Positions 14,233 to 22,626 of a DNA stretch of 23,477 nucleotides are shown piece after piece (the first letter of the stretch is position 1; each line of letters begins with the position of its first letter). A program made the position numbers and the translations under genes. The notes under the pieces were generated by a model. It saw only the letters and a program-made list of their open reading frames with translations, ran no database searches and was not told the DNA's origin. Source of the DNA: an uncultured Planctomycetia bacterium (lineage in GTDB: Bacteria > Planctomycetota > UBA1135 > GCA-002686595); contig CALFYL010000253.1 of the NCBI GenBank assembly GCA_937952135.1, forward strand, positions 1 to 23,477, read 5' to 3'.

Positions 14233-16512
14233 TTGTTGCTCACTTCGATTGCATTGACGATCTTCAGCGCCGCTCCGGTCCGCGCTCAAACCGAGAGCGA
14301 GCTTCAAGCCGGACTCGCCGAAGTCCGCGCGCTGCTCGACAAGCGCTCTTGGGCGGCGGCCGAGAAGCGCCTGCTCGAGCTCGCCGCCGAACACGAGAAG
14401 ACGCCCCACATCTGGATGCACTTGCCGCAGCTGCGGGAGGGTTTGCAGCTCGCAGGTTTCTGGAGGAACTACGCGGAACCGAAACCCGCGGACGTCGTGC
14501 CCGGTGAGCTGCTCAGCTACAGCGAAGTGACCGGTGCGCTGAAGCTGCGCTTTCGCGGGTCGGAGACCCTGCGCTTCGAGGCCAAATCGCGCCAGTCGAG
14601 CACGAAGGTCGATGCAGAGCTGGACGGCTTGTTCGATCTGCAGGATTCACGCGTGCGCGTGCATCCCGCCGTGTTCGCCGGGCCCTACTCGATCGAGATC
14701 TCTGGCGGCCGCTACTCGCCCATGGGGCTGACGAATTGGACTCCGACGACGGTGGTGCTCGTCTACGACGAGGGCGAACTCGCCCGAGTGAGTTTTGGCG
14801 GCTTCGTGAAGAGCTCGGGACGAAAGGCCGAGAGTTACCCGGGCTACGTGATTCAACCGGCCCGGCAAGTCGAGTCGCTCCCGGCCAGGATCGAGGTGCT
14901 CGAGGGTGAGACCTGGCGAGAGCTCGAATCGCGCGATCCGTCGCCGTGCGAGGTCGACAAACCGTTCAAGTTCAAGGTCTCGGTCTCCGAGACGCGCGTC
15001 ACGGCGAGCTACAACGGCAAACAGTTGTTCGCGGCGGACAAGCCGGCGCAGAAGTTCGGGCAAGTTGGGGTTGCGTTCCTGTCCAACGCCGACGAGATCG
15101 TCTTGCAGGGTCGCGTGCACACGTCGTTCGTGCGCGGTCCGTTGGACCAACACTTCACCGAAGCGTGGAAACGGCGCCTCAAGCAGAACCCGGTTGTTCA
15201 CGCGCTGCCCAAGTCGCTCGTTCCGAAGTCGGCGGGGGACGACCTCACGGTGAACTTCGACTCGCGCGAGCTGCCGAGCCCGCCGTCGCCGGCGCAGGTG
15301 GAGTGGGTCGAAAAGGTCCTGCGCGCCGAGCGCTCCGAAGTGAAGGCGCTGCTCGCGGAACTGGGAACGCTCGGCCCCGAAGCGGTGGCCGAAGACACGC
15401 GGGCCTGGCTGACGGCGTATCTCCACACGAAGGTCTCGGATCTGCGGCCCGCGCTGGCGAACGCCGATCGCGTGCTGCAACTCCAGCCCGAGTTCGCTCC
15501 CGCGCTGCGCTTCAAGGGCTGGCTGCACGCGCGGTTGAACGAGATGGACCGCGCCGTCGAGGCCTACCGCGCGTTTCTTGCGCGCGAACCCGATCACGAC
15601 CGCGCCGTGGGTGGGCTCGGCGAATGGCTGTTCGTCTCGGGCCGCCTCGCAGAGCTCGAAACGTTGCTCCGCGAACGTGCGGCGCGCTCGCGCTTCACGC
15701 GCGAACTGGACGAGCTCAACATGCGCCGTTGGCGCGCCGAGAACGGCCCGAGTTGGAAGAATCCGTTCGTCGTCGAGACCGAGCACTACCGCGTCGTCAG
15801 CGACATCGACCTCAAGACGTGCAAGCTCGCCGCGGATCTGCTCGAGAGCTCGGTGCGCCGCTTCGAAGCGCGCCTGCGTCCGCTGCCGGCCGAAGACGCG
15901 CGCCGTTTTCCCGTCTACCTGTTTTCCGGTCAGGCTGGTTACGAACGCTACCTCAGCGAGGGCCTCGACGTGCGAGCGGAGAGCACCGCCGGGATCTACC
16001 ACCTCGGATTGCGCCAACTGCTGATTTGGAATTTGCCGGACCGCACGGCGATGTTCGAAACCGTACGCCACGAAGGCCTGCACCAGTACCTGCACCGTTG
16101 GATCGCCGAGCCGCCTGTTTGGTTGAACGAAGGGCTCGCGGAGTTCTACGAGAACGCGCAGTTCCAACGCCCTCCTTCGCAGGAGATCCAACTGCACCCC
16201 GGACACCTCGAAACGCTGCGGAACCAGCGCAACACCCTGCCGAGTCTCGCGACCTTCGTGCGCCTCGAGCCCGCGGGCTTCTACCCGAACGCGCAGCTCC
16301 ACTACGCGCAGGCGTGGGCTTTCGTCCACATGCTTCTCACCACGACGCCCGAGCGGCGCAAGTTGTTCGACGCCTTGCTGGACGCGGGCGCGGCGGGCGC
16401 GAGTGCGAGCGAGGCGATCGAGCGCGTGTTCGCGGGCGTCGACCTTCGCGCGCTCGACTCCGCACTGCTCGAGCACATCGGCACGCTCGCGGAGTCGATG
16501 TCGAAGCGCTGA
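14233..16512 (+). CDS. Exported lectin-like/TPR protein with HExxH (gluzincin-type) peptidase domain
   Basis: This is a 759-residue protein. The start is TTG at 14233, supported by GGAGAG at 14221-14226 with a 6-base spacer and by the signal peptide that follows (MLLTSIALTIFSAAPVRA, cut before Gln19). The order is a short helical region, then an all-beta region of about 200 residues (about 95-290) ending in KFKVSVSETRVTASYNGKQL, which resembles concanavalin-like or DUF1080-type domains. TPR-like helices follow (about 395-500), then a peptidase domain with HEGLH at residues 613-617 and WLNEGLAEFYE (Glu633 the likely third zinc ligand), as in DUF1570/peptidase_MA proteins. Zinc peptidase activity is inferred. 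The open frame continues upstream across the AlgX-like gene but is not coding there. It converges on rsmH with a 24-bp gap. Confidence 0.85.
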   Translation: MLLTSIALTIFSAAPVRAQTESELQAGLAEVRALLDKRSWAAAEKRLLELAAEHEKTPHIWMHLPQLREGLQLAGFWRNYAEPKPADVVPGELLSYSEVTGALKLRFRGSETLRFEAKSRQSSTKVDAELDGLFDLQDSRVRVHPAVFAGPYSIEISGGRYSPMGLTNWTPTTVVLVYDEGELARVSFGGFVKSSGRKAESYPGYVIQPARQVESLPARIEVLEGETWRELESRDPSPCEVDKPFKFKVSVSETRVTASYNGKQLFAADKPAQKFGQVGVAFLSNADEIVLQGRVHTSFVRGPLDQHFTEAWKRRLKQNPVVHALPKSLVPKSAGDDLTVNFDSRELPSPPSPAQVEWVEKVLRAERSEVKALLAELGTLGPEAVAEDTRAWLTAYLHTKVSDLRPALANADRVLQLQPEFAPALRFKGWLHARLNEMDRAVEAYRAFLAREPDHDRAVGGLGEWLFVSGRLAELETLLRERAARSRFTRELDELNMRRWRAENGPSWKNPFVVETEHYRVVSDIDLKTCKLAADLLESSVRRFEARLRPLPAEDARRFPVYLFSGQAGYERYLSEGLDVRAESTAGIYHLGLRQLLIWNLPDRTAMFETVRHEGLHQYLHRWIAEPPVWLNEGLAEFYENAQFQRPPSQEIQLHPGHLETLRNQRNTLPSLATFVRLEPAGFYPNAQLHYAQAWAFVHMLLTTTPERRKLFDALLDAGAAGASASEAIERVFAGVDLRALDSALLEHIGTLAESMSKR

Positions 16513-16536
16513 GCGTCGCGTTGGCGTGTGCGCTTG

Positions 16537-17586
16537 TCAGGCTCGCACGGCCCAGCGCAATTTCGCCGGCGCGGAGCGCGGGTTCGAGCGCCGCTCGGCG
16601 GGGGAGGGGCGCACGACTTCGTCGCTGATGCGCGTCCACACGCCGCCTTGGAAGCCGCGCTCGAAGGCGTGCTTCACGCGCCGGTCCTCGCCCGAGTGGA
16701 AGCTCAGCAGCGCGACGCGGCCGCCGCTGCGAACGGCGCCGGGAAGCTGCCGCAGCAGCGCGTCGAGCACGCCGAACTCGTCATTCACTTCGATGCGCAG
16801 CGCCTGGAACACGCGGCGCACCGTCTGATCGCGCTCTTCGTCGCTGTAGCGCTCCGGCAGCGCGCGGCGCACGACGTCGGCGAGTTGGCGCGTCGTGGCG
16901 AGCGGATCGCGCCGGCCGGCGAGCACGCGCGCGAGGTCGCGCGCCTGCGGCTCGTCCGCGTTCTCGCGCAGCGCGCGTTCGAGCTCGTCGACCGACGCGC
17001 GCGCCAGCCATTGCGCCGCGGAGACGCCGCGCCCGGGGTGCATGCGCATGTCGAGCGGCCCGTCGAACTTGAAGGTGAAGCCGCGCGCTGGGTCGTCGAT
17101 CTGCATCGACGAGAGTCCGAGGTCCGCGAACACGAAATCCGCTCCGTCGCTCCAACCCGCGCCGTGCAGAGCCGCTTGCAGGCCCGCGAAGTTCGTGCGT
17201 TGCACCGTGAGCACACTCTCGTCGTAGCCGAGCTTGCGCAGCCGCGCTTCGGTCTTCGGCAGCTCGAGCGGATCGACGTCGAGCCCTAGCAGCCGCCCGC
17301 CGGGCGCGAGACGTTCGAGAAAGCGCCGCGCGTGGCCGCCGTAACCGAGAGTGGCGTCGACGCCGCGCTCGCCGGGCCGCGGCGCCAGAGCGTCGAGCAC
17401 CTCCTCGACCAGAATCGGAACGTGCTGCCCCGCGGGCGTCATGCCGCGCGAGCGCACGTGCTCGATCAACTCGGGGTGCTTCTCGGGCTCGAGCTCCTTG
17501 TACTTCTCCTCGAAACGCCGCGGGTGCGTCCCGCGGTAGCGCGGTCGTCGCTTGCGCGGCTCGGATGCGTTGGGTTCCTGCTCCAC
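16537..17586 (-). CDS. rsmH: 16S rRNA (cytosine(1402)-N(4))-methyltransferase, with N-terminal extension
   Basis: RsmH (MraW) methylates N4 of cytidine 1402 in the 16S rRNA P-site, using S-adenosylmethionine. The 349-residue protein shows the SAM-binding DATLGYGGHA (residues 77-86), GLDVDP, FADLGLSSMQIDDPARGFTF and LSFHSGEDRRVK (usually HSLED). A basic extension of about 50 residues, with RYRGTHPRRFEEKYKELEPEKHPE, precedes the usual start of the family. To my recollection similar extensions occur in a subset of RsmH proteins. The start is GTG at 17586; Met49 (ATG at 17442) would give a standard-length enzyme but would lose this extension. No mraZ, fts or mur gene adjoins it, so it is outside a dcw cluster. 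It is divergent from the gene at 17676, with 89 bp between. Confidence 0.95.
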   Translation of the reverse strand: MEQEPNASEPRKRRPRYRGTHPRRFEEKYKELEPEKHPELIEHVRSRGMTPAGQHVPILVEEVLDALAPRPGERGVDATLGYGGHARRFLERLAPGGRLLGLDVDPLELPKTEARLRKLGYDESVLTVQRTNFAGLQAALHGAGWSDGADFVFADLGLSSMQIDDPARGFTFKFDGPLDMRMHPGRGVSAAQWLARASVDELERALRENADEPQARDLARVLAGRRDPLATTRQLADVVRRALPERYSDEERDQTVRRVFQALRIEVNDEFGVLDALLRQLPGAVRSGGRVALLSFHSGEDRRVKHAFERGFQGGVWTRISDEVVRPSPAERRSNPRSAPAKLRWAVRA

Positions 17587-17675
17587 GGTGTCTCACGCGA
17601 ACTCTACTCGGCGGAGCGCCGCGGCCGCACGCCGGCGCTATTCTGCGAGCGGGACGAGACGGCGATCCCACGCGC

Positions 17676-19649
17676 GTGACCTCCGCATCGAAGTTCGCTC
17701 TGTTCGCTTTGTTCTGCGGGCTGCTGCTCGCGGGTGCGTGGTTCGCGTTCGATCACGAGCAGGAATCCGATCCGCCCGCGCCGGCGGTGAGCTCGCCCGC
17801 AACGCTCGACAGCACGGTGACCGAGCGCTCGACGCCGGAGATCGATCCCGTGAGAGCTGCCTCCGCGGCTCGCGAGGACGTTTCGAGCCGCGATGCTGCG
17901 CCCCTCGCGCCGGGCGCGTCCACGGGCGAACTCGCCTGCGTGCTGCGCGTCGTCGACGAGCTCGGCGCCGCGCTCGCGGGCTCGAACGTGTTCGTTCTCG
18001 ACGCGGCGCGCGAGCTGCGCGAGGTGCGCACCGCCGAAGACGGCCGCGTCCGGCTCGCGGCGCGCGACGGTGAAGGCGATGTGTTCGTGAGCGCGTCGAA
18101 TCGCCCGCTCGAGCACGTTCGTGTGGAGCTCGGCGCTGGCGAGCGCACTCTCGCTCTCACGCAGGTCGGTGCGCGCGTGTCCGGCTTGGTCACCGTGAAC
18201 GGCGCGACGCCTCCTGAGACGCTGAAGCTCGAGCTCGAGGCCGCGGGCGCGCCGTTCGAGTCGCTCGACCTGCCGAAGCAGCTGCGCGCGAAGCTCGTCG
18301 AAGCGCAGCGTCGACACTGCGCGACCTCGCCGAGCGGCAGTTTCGAGTTTCTCGGACTGTCCGCGGACTGGAGCGGGTCCTTGGTGGGTCCGCCGGGCTA
18401 CTGCGCGCCGCGCAACGGGGCCGAGGGTTACGGGAAGCGACACTTCCCCCTCGAACGGCCGACGACGAACCTCGTCATCGACCTCGAGCGCTTGCCGCGG
18501 CTGATCGGCCGCGTCGTCGACGAGAGCGGTGCGCCGGCGGCGGAAGGTTTGGAGGTGCGGGGCGCAATCTACTGGCTGGATCCCAAGACCGGCGACAGTA
18601 CCGGCGGCATGGGGATCGGCGTCCCTATTGGCGAGGACGGCCGCTTCCATTTCGTGATGCGCGAACCGCACGTGAAGGAGGTCCAGCTCACGCTCGAGAC
18701 GCCGCAAGCGCGCATGTCGGTCTGGATGGCGGGCGAGGAGCTGCTCAAAACGCCCGACGGCGATCTCGACGCTGGAACGCTCGTGCTTCGAGAGCGTCGC
18801 GCGCTCCAGGTGCGAGTGCTCGACACCGATGGCCGAGGCGTTGCCGATGCGAAGGCGCGCATCGTCGGCGAGCAAACGTGGAGCACGACCGATGCGAGTG
18901 GAAGTGTCGTCGCGCTCACCGCTGCGAGAGGCGCAGCGCGGCTGCGCGTGGCCGCGGTCGGCTACTGGGTCTCGGAGATCGACGTTGCGTTGCCGACCCA
19001 AGAGGTCGTCGAAGTCGTGCTCGCGAAGTCCAACCGCTTGACGCTGCGTATCGTCGACGCGAAAGGCGAAGCGCTGAAGGACGTGCTCGTGAGGCTCGCG
19101 AGCCTCGGTCCGCCGCTGTTTCCCGATTCGAACGCGTGGTGGCCCGACGACACGATGATCGGCGTCGTCAGCGGCCATCAGCGAGGCGCCGGGCAGAACG
19201 TGGCGGGAGAGGCGAACGGCTGGGTCGATCTCGGGCCCGATCGAAGCGGCCGCGTCGTCGTGCAGGGCCTCGCGCCCGGAGTGAACATCGACCTGAGCGT
19301 GCTCGACTTGATGCAGAACGAACTCGTGACGCAGCGGCTGGCGCCGCTGACGGAGACGAGCGCCAGCGAGCTCGAGATCGTGGTCTCGCACGAACTGCGC
19401 GCGATCGTCGGGCGTGTCACCGACAACGCCGGACAGCCGCTCGCCAAGGTGAGCGTCGCAGCGAGGAGCGAGACCGCCGAGACGCTCGAGACAACGACCG
19501 ACGACGACGGCCGTTACTCGCTGCGCGGGATCGCGGCCGAGCGCGTCAAACTGCGGGTGATGGCGCGCGGCTTCGCGCCGAAGATCGATCAGGCCGTCGA
19601 GTTGAGCTCGGCGAGCTCGAGGGCCGACTTCGTGCTCGACCGCCACTGA
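17676..19649 (+). CDS. Membrane-anchored protein with serial carboxypeptidase-regulatory-like domains
   Basis: This is a 657-residue protein. GTG at 17676 is chosen because it places a single transmembrane helix (about residues 6-25, FALFALFCGLLLAGAWFAF) at the N-terminus; the frame is open upstream only over the rsmH promoter. A Pro/Ser/Thr/Ala-rich linker follows. Then come about six beta-sandwich units with the pattern G.V.D..G.P…V.V … T..DGR: starts near residues 87, 167, 275, 378, 455 and 575. The last (IVGRVTDNAGQPLAKVSV … TTDDDGRYSLRGIAA) is a textbook CarboxypepD_reg-like domain (PF13620). Such domains act as extracytoplasmic adhesion or scaffold modules. No enzyme motif is seen. TATTCT at 17639-17644 is the only -10-like hexamer nearby. 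A small GCGCC/GGCGC hairpin (19662-19675) follows the stop. Confidence 0.83.
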   Translation: MTSASKFALFALFCGLLLAGAWFAFDHEQESDPPAPAVSSPATLDSTVTERSTPEIDPVRAASAAREDVSSRDAAPLAPGASTGELACVLRVVDELGAALAGSNVFVLDAARELREVRTAEDGRVRLAARDGEGDVFVSASNRPLEHVRVELGAGERTLALTQVGARVSGLVTVNGATPPETLKLELEAAGAPFESLDLPKQLRAKLVEAQRRHCATSPSGSFEFLGLSADWSGSLVGPPGYCAPRNGAEGYGKRHFPLERPTTNLVIDLERLPRLIGRVVDESGAPAAEGLEVRGAIYWLDPKTGDSTGGMGIGVPIGEDGRFHFVMREPHVKEVQLTLETPQARMSVWMAGEELLKTPDGDLDAGTLVLRERRALQVRVLDTDGRGVADAKARIVGEQTWSTTDASGSVVALTAARGAARLRVAAVGYWVSEIDVALPTQEVVEVVLAKSNRLTLRIVDAKGEALKDVLVRLASLGPPLFPDSNAWWPDDTMIGVVSGHQRGAGQNVAGEANGWVDLGPDRSGRVVVQGLAPGVNIDLSVLDLMQNELVTQRLAPLTETSASELEIVVSHELRAIVGRVTDNAGQPLAKVSVAARSETAETLETTTDDDGRYSLRGIAAERVKLRVMARGFAPKIDQAVELSSASSRADFVLDRH

Positions 19650-19707
19650 GGGCGAACGCGAGCGCCTCCCGGCGCGCTTCTCGACAAGCGGATACAGTCT
19701 GAGGAGC

Positions 19708-22626
19708 TTGTCGATCGGCTCCCGCACTTCCCTGCGAGCGGATCTGGCGTTGGCGGCGCTCACGTCGCTCGTGCTCGCCCTGCTCGTGCTCTGGCGACCC
19801 GCGTCGCGGCTGTCGACGCACACCCTCGGCGCCTTCGACGCCGCCGCGCAGGCGTCGGCGCTCACAGCGCCCGAGCCCCGCAGCTATCCGACCCACGCTG
19901 TCCAGACCGATCCTTGGCGCCAGATGATCCCATGGTCGCTCGTCGCGCGCGAAGAGCTCGCGAACGGACGAGTCCCACTGTGGAACCGCTACAACGGCGC
20001 CGGCGCACCGCTGCTCGCGAACATGCAGTCGGGCATCTTTTCGCCCTTCAACCTTCCGTTCTATTTGCTGCCGCTGAAGTTCGCCCTGCTCGCCTCGGCG
20101 CTGCTCAAGCTCTTCGTTGCGCACTTCGGCGCAGCGCGCTACCTGCGAGCGATCGGTCAATCGAGCGCCGCGAGTTTGCTCGGAGCGAGCGTGTTCGCCT
20201 TCAGCGGCTTTCACCTGATCTGTTTGCAGCATCCGCACGTCGGGGTCGTCGCGTTGCTGCCCGGAACGCTGCTCTTCACCGAGCGAAGCTGGCGCTCGTG
20301 GGTTTCGGGAGCGAGATTCGGCGCGCTGGCGGGTGAACTTGCGGGGCTCGCGGCGCTGCTCGGACTCTCGGTTCTCGCGGGACACCCGGAAGCACTGGCG
20401 GTGAATGTCTTGACGCTGGCGCTGTACTGCGTGGCGCGCGCCGTCGCGACGCTGCGCTCCACCGAGGCGCCTCGCGCGAAACTCCCGCTCTTCGCAAGTC
20501 TGCTGATCGTTGCCGGCTTCGCAGGCTTCCTCTTGGGGGCCGCACAGCTCGCGCCCTTCTTGGAGTACTTGACGCGCAGCCAAGCCTTCGCCTTGCGCGG
20601 CGCGCGCATGGAGCACCTCGAGCTCGCTCAATTCAGCTCGCTGTTCGTGCCCTACTTGTTTGGCGCTGCCTTCGACGGTTCCCTCGTCGCTGCGCGGGCG
20701 CTCGCGCCGACCTTCCAGAACGCCATGTCCTTCTGTGTCGGGCCGGTCCCGTTGCTGCTGGTCGCCGCAGCGCTCGGGTTGGCGCCGTCGCTTCGGCTGG
20801 GGCTCGGAATCGTCACGCTGGCCGTGCTCGCGATTCTCATCGGCGATGGCGGCGAACTGACCGCGCTCGCGCGCGAGTACGTGCTGTTCGACACGATTCC
20901 AGCGCTGCGAACTCAAGCGCCTTGGCTGCTCACTTGGGGCGTGATCTCCGCCGTTGCGTTCGATGCGTTGGTCGAGCGAGCCAGCTCGCGGAGGACCGCG
21001 ACGATCGTCGGTGTCCTGTTCGTCGCCTGCGCGGCCGCGGGAGTCGTCGTCTGGATCGGGACGCCCGCGGCCATCGCGTCCGCGGCCGCTCGCGGAATCG
21101 ACGCAACGGCCCTTGGCGTCGAGGCAGCGCAGCGAGTGCTCCCAGCGGGAGGATTCGCGCTCGTCGCTCTCGTCGGGTTGTGCGCAGCCCTTCTCTCCGT
21201 CCGAACGCGGCTCGTCGGGGTCGGTTTGCTTGTCGCCGCACATCTGCTCGCCACAAGTCTGCCGCTCGCGCGCCACATCTCGACGACTCCGGACCGCTTC
21301 GTCGCTCCGCGTTCATCGGCGATCGAGACGCTGACACGCGCGGCCGGCGAGGCTCGGGTGCTCTTTCTGATGCACCGCGCGCCGCCGGCGAACTCCAACG
21401 CGTGGTACGGGATCTCCACGATCACGAGTTACGACGCGCTCGAACCGCACGCTCTCGCGCAGCTTCGAGACCGCATGTTCGGACCGCAGTTCTTCGCAGC
21501 CGAGACCTTGCGTGCATCGCCCCAAGCGCTGCAACTCTTCGGCGTTGAGTTCGTCGTGACCGCTTCGGAGTGGACGGCGATCGGGACGCAGGGGTCCGCG
21601 ACTTCGGACCAACTCGTGTCGCACGATCCGTATCTGCGCTTCGACGAGGCTGGAATTCCCGAGCCGAAGCGCTTTCGACTCGAAATCGACGAGCACGGCG
21701 CGCGGCAGGAGTTCGAGGTCGAGCGCATGGGGTTCGATGGGTACGCGCTCCGTTGGCTGAGGGATGCCCGTGTCGATCGTCACTGCGTCGAGCTCGAACT
21801 CGAGGATCTGGAAGCGAAGTGCCTGGTGGACTCGCGCGCCGTCGAACTCGGAGAGCTTCGAGATCTCGGTGCGGTCATGCTCGAGAACGTCGTGCGTTTC
21901 GCGCCGCGCCCGGACAGCGCCGGGCGGAAGTACGCGCTTCGAGTGCGGACGATCAAGGCGCATCCCGGCGCCGGACCGCAGTTGCTGCGCTTGCCGACGG
22001 GCGCGGAGTCCGACGAGCCGGCGGACGCGGCGAGCACGCCGTTTCGCAACTGGCGACTCACGGCCGCCGAGCGACCGCAGCGGGGCCGCATCGTGCTCGA
22101 TGTTTCCGCCGACACGCCCTTCGAAACCGTCGAACGCCTCGGCGAGCACGACCTCAAGCGGTTCGTGCCTTCGCGTGGACGTGCGTGGATCGTTCCGCGC
22201 GCGGAGTTCCATCCGGGCTTCGACGAAGTCTTCGAGCGCGTGCTCGAGCCGAGCTTCGATCCCTACGCAAGCGTGGTGCTCTGCGGAGTGCCGGCGCGGA
22301 CGACGAGCGCCGATGCGGGCGTCGCAAGCATCGAATGGCTCGACGACGACCCCGATCGACTGCGCTGGAGCGTCGACTCCGGGCCGGGTGCGTGGCTCGT
22401 GATCTCGCGGCCGCACTACCCAGGTTGGGTTGCGCGCATCGACGGTGTCGAGAGTCGGCTCGAGCGTGCGAACTACGCCTTCCTCGCGCTCGAGCTCCCG
22501 GGTGGCGCGCGGGAAGTCGAGCTGCGCTATGAAGCGCCTCTCGTGCGTCTCAGCTTGTGGTGCAGCGCCCTCATGTGGGTCGGCGTGCTCGCGGTGCTCG
22601 GATTCGTCCGCCGCGCTTCGCGCTAG
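19708..22626 (+). CDS. YfhO-like large polytopic membrane protein
   Basis: This is a 972-residue protein with an N-terminal membrane helix, then QTDPWRQMIPWSLVAREELANGRVPLWNRYNGAGAPLLANMQSG (about residues 66-108). That loop, with its Asp68 and PLWN…G.PLLAN.Q, is the signature of YfhO-type (PF09586) GT-C-like proteins. About a dozen hydrophobic helices follow. After them come a soluble domain of about 380 residues and the classic YfhO ending (LVISRPHYPGWVARIDG … ANYAFLALELPGG) before a last helix. In Firmicutes YfhO glycosylates teichoic acids; substrate here is unknown. The start is uncertain: TTG at 19708 has GAGGAG only one base before it, too close for a normal SD, and TTG at 19750 is an alternative. 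No ATG or GTG is available upstream in frame. Confidence 0.85.
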   Translation: MSIGSRTSLRADLALAALTSLVLALLVLWRPASRLSTHTLGAFDAAAQASALTAPEPRSYPTHAVQTDPWRQMIPWSLVAREELANGRVPLWNRYNGAGAPLLANMQSGIFSPFNLPFYLLPLKFALLASALLKLFVAHFGAARYLRAIGQSSAASLLGASVFAFSGFHLICLQHPHVGVVALLPGTLLFTERSWRSWVSGARFGALAGELAGLAALLGLSVLAGHPEALAVNVLTLALYCVARAVATLRSTEAPRAKLPLFASLLIVAGFAGFLLGAAQLAPFLEYLTRSQAFALRGARMEHLELAQFSSLFVPYLFGAAFDGSLVAARALAPTFQNAMSFCVGPVPLLLVAAALGLAPSLRLGLGIVTLAVLAILIGDGGELTALAREYVLFDTIPALRTQAPWLLTWGVISAVAFDALVERASSRRTATIVGVLFVACAAAGVVVWIGTPAAIASAAARGIDATALGVEAAQRVLPAGGFALVALVGLCAALLSVRTRLVGVGLLVAAHLLATSLPLARHISTTPDRFVAPRSSAIETLTRAAGEARVLFLMHRAPPANSNAWYGISTITSYDALEPHALAQLRDRMFGPQFFAAETLRASPQALQLFGVEFVVTASEWTAIGTQGSATSDQLVSHDPYLRFDEAGIPEPKRFRLEIDEHGARQEFEVERMGFDGYALRWLRDARVDRHCVELELEDLEAKCLVDSRAVELGELRDLGAVMLENVVRFAPRPDSAGRKYALRVRTIKAHPGAGPQLLRLPTGAESDEPADAASTPFRNWRLTAAERPQRGRIVLDVSADTPFETVERLGEHDLKRFVPSRGRAWIVPRAEFHPGFDEVFERVLEPSFDPYASVVLCGVPARTTSADAGVASIEWLDDDPDRLRWSVDSGPGAWLVISRPHYPGWVARIDGVESRLERANYAFLALELPGGAREVELRYEAPLVRLSLWCSALMWVGVLAVLGFVRRASR
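22623..22626. other. Convergent stop codons sharing one CTAG
   Basis: The four bases CTAG give TAG on both strands. They end the YfhO-like gene (22624-22626) and the beta-helix gene on the minus strand (22625-22623). There is therefore no room for a terminator between the two genes. Confidence 0.9.

Noticed and set aside
14647..16476. A 609-residue antisense frame over the lectin/TPR/peptidase gene
   Set aside because: Composition-driven shadow with no motif; the sense frame has a signal peptide, HEGLH and TPR patterns.
19546..21276. A 576-residue antisense frame over the YfhO-like gene
   Set aside because: Highly charged low-complexity sequence (Arg/Glu/Gln), the usual reverse image of a GC-rich membrane protein gene.
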